Part shown: positions 54,440-62,612 of the stretch, in pieces
Layout: every line of letters starts with the position of its first letter
How positions within the stretch are numbered: position 1 is the stretch's first letter
Assembly: GCF_900129025.1 (NCBI RefSeq)
Contig: NZ_FQUM01000011.1
Span: 1 to 64,000, forward strand
Origin: Mariniphaga anaerophila
Lineage (GTDB): Bacteria > Bacteroidota > Bacteroidia > Bacteroidales > Prolixibacteraceae
Length of the DNA: 64,000 nucleotides
Direction: 5' to 3'
The notes under the pieces: model-generated
Told to the model about the DNA's origin: nothing
Seen by the model: the letters and a program-made list of their open reading frames with translations, nothing else
The model's database searches: none
Program-made: the position numbers and the translations under genes

Positions 54440-55120
54440 CTACGATTCCTTTTTAATGAAATTGTACACCAGGCCGGCAGCAATCGCTCCCAATACAGGA
54501 ATCAGGATGAATAGCCATAACTGTGACAACGCCCAGTCTCCTACAAACAAAGCCTGACTAATACTCCTGGCAGGATTTACGGAAGTGTTAGTTACCGGAA
54601 TACTGATTAGGTGGATTAGAGTTAATGCCAGTCCGATGGCAACTCCGGCGAACCCTTTTGGTGCGTTTTCGTCGGTTGCACCAAGAATAACAATCAGAAA
54701 CATGAAAGTCATTACAAATTCTGATACGATGGCTGCCAGCATACTGTACCCGCCGGGAGAGTGCTCGCCGTACCCGTTGGCGGCAAAGTTTCCTATTTCA
54801 TTGCCATTTCCGGTGGCAATAACGTACAATACTGCTGCCGCTGCAATTCCGCCCAAAATCTGGGAAATTACATAAGGAACTATGGTTTTTCCGCTTACTC
54901 TGCCGCCTGCCCATAGCCCGATGGTTACTGCAGGGTTTAAGTGCGCTCCCGAGATGTGTCCCAGGGAATAAACAATGGTCAGTACAGTCAGACCAAAGGC
55001 AAGTGCAACGCCAAGCAGTCCAATCCCGACATCGGGGAACCCGGCAGCCAAAACCGCACTGCCGCAACCTCCTAATACTAACCAAAATGTACCAATAAAT
55101 TCAGCTAAATTTTTCTTCAT
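54440..55120 (-). CDS. aqpZ: Aquaporin Z-type MIP channel
   Basis: The product is 226 residues with six membrane helices and both NPA half-helices ([14 protein letters not shown] and [13 protein letters not shown]). ar/R filter residues fit a water-selective aquaporin: Phe in the first half ([13 protein letters not shown]), His in LIHLIS, and Arg after the second NPA. It mediates rapid water flux under osmotic change. It has no partner in the same direction. Confidence 0.95.
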   Translation of the reverse strand: MKKNLAEFIGTFWLVLGGCGSAVLAAGFPDVGIGLLGVALAFGLTVLTIVYSLGHISGAHLNPAVTIGLWAGGRVSGKTIVPYVISQILGGIAAAAVLYVIATGNGNEIGNFAANGYGEHSPGGYSMLAAIVSEFVMTFMFLIVILGATDENAPKGFAGVAIGLALTLIHLISIPVTNTSVNPARSISQALFVGDWALSQLWLFILIPVLGAIAAGLVYNFIKKES

Positions 55121-55575
55121 CTTTTTTACCAGTTAAATTCCTACTCGTAAGGCTTTTCGGATATGCCCCGTTTTTTTGAGTGGGTGCTGGACTCCACTTT
55201 TCTAATTAAAGTTAGGGAATAGCGTTATTTAAAACAAAATTATTTATGTAATGCTATAACTCAGCTTTTGTATTGTATGTTTCTGTACAACAGTTTGTTC
55301 TTGTGTTTTGGTGTTCTTGTGGTAAATGAGAAATATGCCCGCAATATACGAATTCACGAAGAATCAGTATGCTTTTTTGTTAAATAAAATGTTTTAAGAT
55401 GCGCATGCGTGAGGGTCAGCCCGCCGAGTATTTAGTGTTTTTTTGCTTACAGCATTTAGTGTGAGGATTTGCTGTTTGTTGTTTTTTTTGATTTGTAGAT
55501 GTGGATTAAGTGAGGAAATTGTTGAATAATTTGAGTCCTTAAATTAATCCGGACTTGAATAGTTGTTGATAAGTG
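55121..55575. other. Gene-free A+T-rich interval
   Basis: No gene, tRNA or clear hairpin was found. It presumably holds the aqpZ promoter at its left end and the 3' end of the small basic protein gene at its right end. Confidence 0.5.
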
Positions 55576-55804
55576 TCATTTTCTAAGGTCTTTTTCAGTC
55601 ATGTTTTTGTAGTAGATCTTTTCGTCCTTGTCAAATGTCCATACGTTTGATACTTCTCTAACTTCGGGTAATCCTTCGTCTCCCTGCTGTACATTCTGTT
55701 TTGTGAGCTTTCTGAATTTGCGGTTAGCAATCTGTTTATTTTTTTTTCTCACTATCAGCTGCACCTACTCCTCTAATTTTATTCTTCTTTCGCGATCTGC
55801 TCAT
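55576..55804 (-). pseudogene. Small basic protein gene split by one extra A in an A9 tract
   Basis: On the minus strand an ATG at 55804 starts a peptide MSRSRKKNKIRGVGAADSEK and then reaches nine A (55739-55747) and an immediate TAA. Removing one A lets the frame continue for about 55 more codons (KQIANRKFRKLTKQ, LPEVREVSNVWTFDKDEKIY, MTEKDLRK) to a stop at 55576. The joined product of about 75 residues looks like a small basic Bacteroidota protein beginning MSRSRKK, whose function is unknown. The cause may be mutation, a homopolymer sequencing error, or slippage at A9 that restores the frame. Confidence 0.65.
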
Positions 55805-56083
55805 CTGTGGATTGTTTTGGGTTTTTACTATGTTTTAGTTAGAAATAATTCGAATGCCTTTTTAACGTAGTGTGAATGTAGTAAAATCAGGTTAAAAATA
55901 CTTTTAATTTCGATAATGTAGAATCAATCTTTCAGTTGTTTGAGATAAACTTTGTGGCAGTTGTGTTTGTCTGCTTATTAAGGTTTTTGTTAAATGATGA
56001 GATGCTGTGTTGAAAATTAAGTTCTTATGTTTTATTTGTATTGCGCAAGGCGTAACGGAAAGTGTTAGGTTTGCGGGGCGCTC
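55805..56083. other. Gene-poor interval
   Basis: No supported gene or strong structure; probably upstream DNA of the small basic protein gene and downstream of the secreted protein gene. Confidence 0.4.
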
Positions 56084-56467
56084 TTACTCAAAAAACAGCG
56101 TGCCTTTTTGAAAACTGATGTTACTTTTTACTTTAAGGATAGCTTCATCGCGAGAGGCAAAGTCATAACAAAATTTTGTTTCAATATAATACGCTGTTCC
56201 TTCAATTTCATAGAGATTGCTTTCTTCACGTGTTATCTCAATTTCATAAACCCCCTCTTCGAACTCTGTTGGAAGTAACAATAGTTCAGGCTCTTCCAGA
56301 TCCCCGCCCGAAGTCAGAACTTTCATGCCCGTCTCCGGTTCAATTGCTTCATAAAAATTAACAACATCACATTCGTCTCCTGACATTTCGTTGGTATGTG
56401 CCTTTTTTGATGAAGTTGAAATAAGTGCGATTCCAATTAACAGGATGAGTATTCTGAATTTGTACAT
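56084..56467 (-). CDS. Small exported protein of unknown function
   Basis: The product is 127 residues from the ATG at 56467. Signal-like core FRILILLIGIALISTSS precedes KKAH. The position where many related lipoproteins carry Cys after TS has Ser, so lipidation is not expected. The mature part is acidic with two Cys (DECDVV, KFCYDF), perhaps a disulphide. No family recognised. Confidence 0.55.
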   Translation of the reverse strand: MYKFRILILLIGIALISTSSKKAHTNEMSGDECDVVNFYEAIEPETGMKVLTSGGDLEEPELLLLPTEFEEGVYEIEITREESNLYEIEGTAYYIETKFCYDFASRDEAILKVKSNISFQKGTLFFE

Positions 56468-56636
56468 GTAATTTTGTTTAGAGTATTGATTGATAATGTA
56501 TCGATATGATTTTTTCTTAGCTTTTTTTAAAAGAAACACTCCTTGTTTGTTGAGCAAATACTGTAAAACGTGCTAAGCGCGTAATGCTCTCCGTTTTGTC
56601 AGACTGTTTGTTGGCGGCAGTGTGTGCGTTATTTTT

Positions 56637-57032
56637 TTACTTGGCAGCCCAAATCTCGATTTCAATTTTCAGTTCAGGCAGTCCCAAAGCCGTTATATAA
56701 GCAATAGTCATAGAAGGATATTTCTCCCCAAACAGTATTTCCCATTCGTTGTCAAAAAAATCCCAGTCAATTTCTTCGGTAGCCCAAATGTTTACTTTGA
56801 TGACATTGTCCGGAGTTAGGGTTTGGCTATCCAGCAGTTGTTGAATATTCCTGAAAGTAAGAGTTACTTGTTCGCTCAGTTTTTCGGGAATGTTTCCATT
56901 GTTATCTATGCCAATTTGCCCGGAGAAGGTGTATAAATCTGAATTTTTTGGGATTATTGTTACGTGAGAATAATTGCCTACTGGTGGCGGAATATTTTCA
57001 GGGTTTAACCGAATTATTTTATTTGTATTCAT
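56637..57032 (-). CDS. RidA/YjgF-family protein lacking the catalytic Arg
   Basis: The product is 131 residues. The Rid fold is recognisable: YTFSGQIGIDNNGNIPEKLSE, NIQQLLDSQTLTPDNVIKVNIW and KIEIEIWAAK at the end. RidA deaminases use an Arg in the PARxT motif; here the corresponding segment is PSMTIAYITALG, with Met in place of Arg. It therefore probably lacks imine/enamine deaminase activity and belongs to a divergent Rid subgroup. It lies alone, downstream of the aminopeptidase gene. Confidence 0.85.
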   Translation of the reverse strand: MNTNKIIRLNPENIPPPVGNYSHVTIIPKNSDLYTFSGQIGIDNNGNIPEKLSEQVTLTFRNIQQLLDSQTLTPDNVIKVNIWATEEIDWDFFDNEWEILFGEKYPSMTIAYITALGLPELKIEIEIWAAK

Positions 57033-57089
57033 TGCTTTTCTTTATTTTTTTGGAGGGTTGCTTCTAATTACCAGTCGCTGCTTTTTATA

Positions 57090-58868
57090 CTATTGGTTTT
57101 CTGTGAGTTCTTCCAAAAAGCGAACGAGTTCTTCTCGTACCAACGGTTTCAATTCGCTGCGGACTTTATTGTGATAGGCGTTCAGCCAATTGCGCTCTTT
57201 CTCGGAAAGAAGGCTGATGTCAATTAAATTGGTGTCAATCGGGCAAAGCGTAAGTGTTTCAAATCCCAGGAAATTGCCGAAAGAAGTTTTTTCTTTTTCC
57301 ACACAAACAATCATGTTTTCGGTACGAATACCATACTCGCCTTCGCGGTACAGCCCCGGCTCGTTAGACAACACCATTCCGGGTTGCAGGGGAACTTCGT
57401 TAAACTCTTGCCTGATGGAAACCGGTCCTTCGTGAACATTTAGAAAGTGCCCAACGCCGTGCCCGGTTCCGTGCCCGTAGTTGAGCCCGTGTTCCCAAAG
57501 TGGTTTTCGCGCCAGAATATCGAGGTTGCACCCTTTTGTTCCTTCCGGAAACCTGGCCAAACTAAGTGCAATCATTCCTTTTAACACCAATGTGTAATCG
57601 GTTTTTTGCTGCGCTGTTACTTTTCCCAACGCCACTGTGCGCGTAATATCGGTTGTGCCTTGCAGATATTGTCCGCCCGTATCGAATAACAGTATTCCTT
57701 CGGGGCGCAACGGCAGCGCATTGTCTTTGTTTACACTCAGGTGAACAATTGCGCCGTGTTCCCGGTATCCCATAATTGGTGAAAAGCTTTCCCCTTTAAA
57801 ATCTGGTTGGAGTGAGCGGAACCAGGCCAGTTTTTTGGCGGCGTCAAATTCTGTTACGGTATTGTTTTTTACATTCTCTTTTAGCCAGAACAGAAACTCC
57901 AAAAGTGCCACGCCATCTTTTTTCATGGCTTCCCGGAACCCTGAAAGTTCAGTTTTGTTCTTTCTGGCTTTCAGCATCGAAACCGGAGAAATTCCTTCCA
58001 CAATTTTGTTTTCGTTTTGTAGTGTACTGAAAACAGAAAAGCTGGCTGAGGTTGGGTCGATAAAAACAGTTTTTCCTTTTACTGACTTTAGCCACGCCGG
58101 AAATGCGGAGTAAGGGCGGAGTTCAATCTTTTCTTTTTCGAGGTGGATTTTTAACTGGTTGGGAATTTTAGCGTTGTCAACAAACAGAATCCAATCGTTT
58201 TTGCCGGCAACACCATATCCGGTAAAAACCGGGTTGAACGGAATGTCTGACCCGCGCAGGTTGAATAGCCACGCCAGTTCGTCGAGGGCGGTGATTACCT
58301 GAAAGTCGGCATTGTGTTTCTTCAACTCGGCTGCCAGCAGTTCTTTTTTCCCTCTTCTTGAGATTCCTGTGTGTGCGTGTTTGTAATCGAAAACTTCATC
58401 AGCGGGGATTGCCGGACGATCTTCCCAGATTCTTTCGAAAAGATCGGATGTCTCCACCATGCTGATTCCTGTTTTCTTCAGCGAATTATTCATGGTTTTG
58501 TACCCGGAAACTGAAAGGGTTTGCGGGTCGAATCCCACTTTGCTGTTACGTTGCAGTTTTTTCGAGAGCCACTCTTCCGGAGAAACGGCATCTGCCACAC
58601 GAAGTTTGTACATTTTTATTCCCGAACCTTTTAGTTGCTCTTCAGCCTGTAAAAAATAGCGGGAGTCGGTCCAAAGTCCTGCTTCTTCCTGGGTTATTAC
58701 CACAACTCCGTATGAACCGGTAAAGCCGGAGATGAAAGCCCGGGTTTGCCAGCGTTCAGGCAGGTACTCGCTGGCGTGCGGGTCGGTGCCCGAGATGTAC
58801 CATGCATCAAGATTTCGTTTTAGTAGCTCCAGTCGGAGTGATTTTATACGTTGGCGTATTTCGTTCAT
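57090..58868 (-). CDS. Xaa-Pro aminopeptidase (aminopeptidase P family)
   Basis: The product is 592 residues. Two creatinase-N domains (YISGTDPHASEYLPERW; EELAWLFNLRGSDIPFNP-type) precede the pita-bread metallopeptidase domain. The metal ligands are visible: LLFDTGGQYLQGTTDITRT (two Asp), GTGHGVGHFLNVHEG (His), VLSNEPGLY and IRTENMI (two Glu). It removes an N-terminal residue before Pro. The three-domain form of about 590 residues is like eukaryotic XPNPEP1. Its ATG overlaps the upstream Nudix stop by four bases. Confidence 0.94.
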   Translation of the reverse strand: MNEIRQRIKSLRLELLKRNLDAWYISGTDPHASEYLPERWQTRAFISGFTGSYGVVVITQEEAGLWTDSRYFLQAEEQLKGSGIKMYKLRVADAVSPEEWLSKKLQRNSKVGFDPQTLSVSGYKTMNNSLKKTGISMVETSDLFERIWEDRPAIPADEVFDYKHAHTGISRRGKKELLAAELKKHNADFQVITALDELAWLFNLRGSDIPFNPVFTGYGVAGKNDWILFVDNAKIPNQLKIHLEKEKIELRPYSAFPAWLKSVKGKTVFIDPTSASFSVFSTLQNENKIVEGISPVSMLKARKNKTELSGFREAMKKDGVALLEFLFWLKENVKNNTVTEFDAAKKLAWFRSLQPDFKGESFSPIMGYREHGAIVHLSVNKDNALPLRPEGILLFDTGGQYLQGTTDITRTVALGKVTAQQKTDYTLVLKGMIALSLARFPEGTKGCNLDILARKPLWEHGLNYGHGTGHGVGHFLNVHEGPVSIRQEFNEVPLQPGMVLSNEPGLYREGEYGIRTENMIVCVEKEKTSFGNFLGFETLTLCPIDTNLIDISLLSEKERNWLNAYHNKVRSELKPLVREELVRFLEELTENQ

Positions 58869-59389
58869 CGCTTAAAAAATTGTTGTACAAAACTGTTGAT
58901 AGAAGGGGCCGGAATCTGGTTGAAATCGATTTCGTTTTCTGCGAAAAACCGGAATTCCTGAATGTCGTCCTGAGCTTTTAATCCGGAGATGGTTTCCGGA
59001 ATAACCAGAAACGCCATGTCGAGCGTAAATACGCTGATGCCGGAAAAAATATATTCATTCGGTGCAGACGAAACGTATTGCATCGACTTTACTTTCATTC
59101 CCAACTCTTCCATGAGCTCGCGTTTTACGGCTTCTTCTGCCGTTTCTCCCGGATCGACAAACCCACCGGGCAAATCGAGTTTCCCGTAATCGGGCTCAAC
59201 GCCTCTTTTTGTAAGCAGCAATTTCCCCTCGTCGTTCACCACAAGAGCCGCCACTGCCGCAGCAGAATTTACATAAAAATGAAACCCACAGTCGTTGCAT
59301 TTCAACGATAAGTCGGGGCAGGGGGTTAGTGCAGAGGAACCGCATTTTGGACAAAATTTCAGTACTCTAAGTGGATGGGTCGGTTGCAT
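58865..59389 (-). CDS. Nudix hydrolase with N-terminal zinc ribbon
   Basis: The product is 174 residues. A zinc ribbon (FCPKCGSS, LKCNDCGFHF) precedes a Nudix domain with the full box GGFVDPGETAEEAVKRELMEELG (given by key residues G-x5-E-x7-REx2EE-x-G). This layout recalls NADH pyrophosphatase NudC but is shorter, so it is probably a nucleotide-sugar or dinucleotide pyrophosphatase. It is coupled on both sides: one-base stop/start overlap with the esterase and four with the aminopeptidase. Confidence 0.92.
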   Translation of the reverse strand: MQPTHPLRVLKFCPKCGSSALTPCPDLSLKCNDCGFHFYVNSAAAVAALVVNDEGKLLLTKRGVEPDYGKLDLPGGFVDPGETAEEAVKRELMEELGMKVKSMQYVSSAPNEYIFSGISVFTLDMAFLVIPETISGLKAQDDIQEFRFFAENEIDFNQIPAPSINSFVQQFFKR

Positions 59390-60291
59390 TACTTAATAAT
59401 TTTAATCGCTTTTAGCCAGTTGATAAAAAGTTCCGGCCACTGGTCAGCCGGCAGGTTTTTTTTGTTCATCCCAAATCCGTGGCCTCCTTCTGCAAAAATG
59501 TGCATTTCGGCCGGAATATTATTTTTTTTCAGCGCCAGGTAAAACTCAATTGAGTTTCGAGGAGGAACAGACTTGTCGTCGTCGGCAAGCACCAGAAATG
59601 CAGGCGGGGTTTCCGGGGTTACATGCATTTCGTTGGAATATTTCTGAACCATTTCCCAGTTGTTCCCTTCGCCAATCAGGTTTTTGCGAGAGCCCATGTG
59701 CCCGAACTCCTCACGAAAAGTGATGACCGGGTAAAGCAGTAACATGAAATCGGGACGACAGCTTACTTTTTCCAGCGGGTCGGTGCTCTGTTCGTTTCCG
59801 TAATCGAACCTTGTTCCTACTGTCGATGCCAGATGTCCGCCCGCCGATGAGCCTGCAATTCCGATTTTAGACGGGTCAATTCCCCAGTCTTCTGCATGGC
59901 TTCGCACAATGCGCATGGCCTGCCGTGCATCGCCCGAAGGTATTTCGTGATGCCCGTACGGAAGCCGGTATTTTAATACAATGCCGGCAACGCCCTGTTG
60001 TTTCAGCCACTCGCCCATCTCGTATCCTTCGTGGTCCATGGCTTCAATTATGTAACCACCACCGGGACAAATAACCACTGCCGCGCCTGTGTTTTTACTT
60101 TTTTCGGGAAGATAAACATACATTTCGGCTTCAGATACTTTCCGAACTCTGGCGCCTTCGTATTTTTCTTCGGGTTCGTCCATGCCGTTATGATTGGGCG
60201 CGCCGTTTGGCCAAACCTTTAAAACTTTATTCTGTGCAGTCAATCCTATTGATAATAAAAAGAGGGTTGTAAAAAAGAGTGTTCGTTTCAT
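59389..60291 (-). CDS. Exported alpha/beta-hydrolase (acetyl esterase/BD-FAE type)
   Basis: The product is 300 residues from the ATG at 60291 with signal peptide (FTTLFLLSIGLTAQ). Oxyanion loop ICPGGGYIIEA, nucleophile elbow GIAGSSAGGHLAST (GxSxG), Asp in LVLADDDKSVPP and His in AEGGHGFGM form the triad region. Similar proteins deacylate xylan-type polysaccharides. It is the second gene of the minus-strand unit that starts at 60829. Confidence 0.88.
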   Translation of the reverse strand: MKRTLFFTTLFLLSIGLTAQNKVLKVWPNGAPNHNGMDEPEEKYEGARVRKVSEAEMYVYLPEKSKNTGAAVVICPGGGYIIEAMDHEGYEMGEWLKQQGVAGIVLKYRLPYGHHEIPSGDARQAMRIVRSHAEDWGIDPSKIGIAGSSAGGHLASTVGTRFDYGNEQSTDPLEKVSCRPDFMLLLYPVITFREEFGHMGSRKNLIGEGNNWEMVQKYSNEMHVTPETPPAFLVLADDDKSVPPRNSIEFYLALKKNNIPAEMHIFAEGGHGFGMNKKNLPADQWPELFINWLKAIKIIK

Positions 60292-60292
60292 T

Positions 60293-60829
60293 TTATTTTG
60301 ATTTTGCCCCAACAAAGAAGTCTTCTTTTTCAGCAAAAAGAACATTAAATGTAGTAAGTGACCCGTAAATGCGGGTAATGTATTGCTGAAGGTTTAATTT
60401 TTCTTCGTCGGAAAGGACTTTGTGGCTATTTATGTTTTGCTCCAGCACCCGAAGGCGATCGCGCAGCATTACAATTTTATGGAAGAAAACCTCGATGGGG
60501 ATCTCTTTGGGTTTCAGCTCGTCGTTAGCCGGTTGAATAAGCAATGTCCCGCCTTTCCATTTTTCGCCCAGGGGCACAACGGCGTTCAATGCACCATATT
60601 GGTCAAGCACATATTTCAGTGCATTCTCAACATCAGAAATGGTCAGTCCCTTATGTGGGGGAGCATCCACATTTTTTTCCAGAACGGTTAAATCGGTATT
60701 CCGTTTTGTGAGTTCAATTTTTCCGCCTTTCTCGAAAAAAATTTCGTAGGCAGTAAGTTTATTTTTACTGATTATTCCTTCGCCGTAACGTGGATGTTCC
60801 ACGCGTGTGCCAACAGATAATTCTTCCAT
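60293..60829 (-). CDS. Uncharacterised protein with CarD/Tudor-like N-terminus
   Basis: The product is 178 residues. The first 60 residues (GTRVEHPRYGEGIISKNKL, IFFEKGGKIELTKR) resemble the SH3/Tudor-like module seen in CarD/CdnL and at the C-terminus of UvrD-type helicases. The remainder is helical (LTISDVENALKYVLDQYGA, FFHKIVMLRDRLRVLEQNI) and has no recognised family. It is the first gene of the unit esterase-Nudix-aminopeptidase, with one base to the next start. Confidence 0.6.
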   Translation of the reverse strand: MEELSVGTRVEHPRYGEGIISKNKLTAYEIFFEKGGKIELTKRNTDLTVLEKNVDAPPHKGLTISDVENALKYVLDQYGALNAVVPLGEKWKGGTLLIQPANDELKPKEIPIEVFFHKIVMLRDRLRVLEQNINSHKVLSDEEKLNLQQYITRIYGSLTTFNVLFAEKEDFFVGAKSK

Positions 60830-60931
60830 TTCGTAAATCTTCTCTTTTAGTTAAATGTGAAGGTAAAATTATAAATAATTTACGCATGAGCACCGGCTTT
60901 TAAAAAAATCGGGATTATACACGAAAAAATG

Positions 60932-60939
60932 TACTTTTG
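60932..60939 (+). promoter_or_regulatory. -7 element abutting the LysE gene start (leaderless-type)
   Basis: TACTTTTG, exact consensus, ends four bases before the ATG at 60944, exactly the spacing seen at uvrB (TTTTG-N4-ATG). Confidence 0.55.
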
Positions 60940-60943
60940 CAGC

Positions 60944-61588
60944 ATGTTAGCACGATTATTACTTGAGGGGATGTTTATTGGACTGTTGGCGTCGGTGCCA
61001 ATTGGCCCGGTTAATATTTTGGTGATACAACGTACTATAAACCGAAGCCGGAAAGACGGTTTTTTTTCGGGCTTGGGAGTTGCACTTTCCGATACTTTGT
61101 ATGCCAGCTTTGCGGCGTTTAGTGTGGGGTTTATTCTTCAGTTTATTAAAGAATACGACGTGGCTTTCAGAATCACGGTTTCTGTATTATTGCTGTTGCT
61201 GGGGCTGTTTATTCTGTTTTCAAACCCCGAAAAGATAAGAAATGGAAGCGACAGCGATAAAAGCAGCTATATGAAACGTTTTGTTTCTGCGTTTTTACTC
61301 ACCATTTCCAACCCGCTGATAATTTTTCTGCACCTGGCGTTGTTTACCAGTTTTGGGATTGTATTAAATGTAAATCATCCGGCAGAAGCAATTGTTGTGC
61401 TAAGCGGTTTTATGCTGGGCGCGGTTGCCTGGTGGTTTTCCATTACCGGAATTATCAGCAGGTTCAGAAATTTATTCAGCCTGAAAATCTGCCTCTGGTT
61501 TAACCGGATAGCCGGAAGCATTATTATTCTGCTGATTGTCGGTTCGCTTATCTATTTCTTTTTTCCTGATTTGAAAATGCTTATTTAA
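60944..61588 (+). CDS. LysE-family exporter
   Basis: The product is 214 residues starting at ATG 60944; an upstream in-frame ATG lies inside the promoter. LysE/RhtB family: FIGLLASVPIGPVNILVIQRTI with the GP-N signature, six membrane helices, FLLTISNPLIIFLHLALF. Family members export amino acids or other small cations; the substrate is unknown. The 3' end overlaps the convergent SDR gene by eight bases. Confidence 0.9.
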   Translation: MLARLLLEGMFIGLLASVPIGPVNILVIQRTINRSRKDGFFSGLGVALSDTLYASFAAFSVGFILQFIKEYDVAFRITVSVLLLLLGLFILFSNPEKIRNGSDSDKSSYMKRFVSAFLLTISNPLIIFLHLALFTSFGIVLNVNHPAEAIVVLSGFMLGAVAWWFSITGIISRFRNLFSLKICLWFNRIAGSIIILLIVGSLIYFFFPDLKMLI

Positions 61589-62384
61589 ACGGTGAGTCAG
61601 GCTCTTTTGCAAACCATTTGTAAGACATTTTTTCGACAAAGCGGGGGAGGAACTTTGATAAAAAGACAGTGAGTTTTCCTTCTACAAACGTAAGTACCAA
61701 ATTTCTTTTTCTTTTTCGAATAGCTGTATAAATATGTGACGCACATTCTTCTGCCGACATCATTTTGTCTTCGTCGCGCGGTGTTTCGCCCTGCTGGTTT
61801 CCGGTACTGTTTAATGCTGATTTCCGAATTTCGGAAGAGGTGAATCCCGGGGCTGCAATTAGTACATGCAAGCCGGTTTTCAGGTTTTCAACCCTCAACG
61901 TTTCCAGAAAGCCACGCACTGCAAATTTAGATGCTGAGTAGCCGGTACGTCCGGGTAACCCGATGTATCCGCCAATGGAAATTATTCCTGCCACCGAGCC
62001 TTTCGTTTTTAATAGCCACGGCAGCGCGTATTTTGTGCAGTAAACAGTTCCCCAGAAATTTACATCCATAACCCTTCTCACAACATCCAGCTCGAGTTGC
62101 TCAAAAATGGCCCGCATGGAAATGCCCGCGTTATTGATTAAAACATCAATTTTCCCAAACCGTTTAATGGCTTCGTTTACGAGATTTTTACAATCCTCTT
62201 CGGAGGTAACATCGGTTTTTACGGTAAGTATTTCTGTGTTTTGTAACTTGGTTTTTATTTCCTGCAATCGTTCTTCTCTGCGGGCTGCCAAAACCAAATT
62301 CCAGCCTTCAGCAGCATACTTTTCTGCCAGGGCCTTGCCAATGCCCGACGATGCGCCGGTTATTATGACTACTTTTTTCTGCAT
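61581..62384 (-). CDS. Short-chain dehydrogenase/reductase
   Basis: The product is 267 residues from the ATG at 62384. Classical SDR: VVIITGASSGIGKALAEKY, LAARREERL (NADP-type Arg), NNAGISM, and the catalytic YSASK in RTGYSASKFAVRGF with an upstream Ser (IISIGG). C-terminal hydrophobic/basic residues (FLSKFLPRFVEKM) suggest membrane association like DHRS7-type enzymes. Substrate unknown. Confidence 0.9.
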   Translation of the reverse strand: MQKKVVIITGASSGIGKALAEKYAAEGWNLVLAARREERLQEIKTKLQNTEILTVKTDVTSEEDCKNLVNEAIKRFGKIDVLINNAGISMRAIFEQLELDVVRRVMDVNFWGTVYCTKYALPWLLKTKGSVAGIISIGGYIGLPGRTGYSASKFAVRGFLETLRVENLKTGLHVLIAAPGFTSSEIRKSALNSTGNQQGETPRDEDKMMSAEECASHIYTAIRKRKRNLVLTFVEGKLTVFLSKFLPRFVEKMSYKWFAKEPDSPFK

Positions 62385-62470
62385 AGATAAACCCAAAAAG
62401 GGCAATTCCTCCAATTGATTTTTGTGGCGAAAGTATAAAAAAAACAGGTTCCCGGGTAGGATTTTAGTAT

Positions 62471-62572
62471 GATTTACAACAACAGCGTGGCAGACGCTCT
62501 GTGTGGTGAATCATTTCCTCACGGGGTGTTTCCCGTCAGCAGTACGTTGCAATGGCTGTAATCCGCTTGCAA
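62471..62572. other. Structured intergenic segment
   Basis: Between the aldose epimerase stop and the SDR gene there are several stacked inverted repeats: GATTTAC/GTGAATC (62471-62477, 62506-62512) enclosing AGCGT/ACGCT (62484-62488, 62494-62498), then ACGGG/CCCGT (62521-62525, 62532-62536) and two TTGCAA boxes. It could be a terminator group, a small RNA or an eroded repeat. Confidence 0.4.
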
Positions 62573-62612
62573 TTTTGTGCCAGCTTTTAATAACCGGCTG
62601 TATTTTTTGAAA

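Noticed and set aside
55628-55870. 80-codon plus-strand frame across the split small gene
   Set aside because: Poly-Ser/Phe/Leu antisense translation of the basic protein; no promoter or family.
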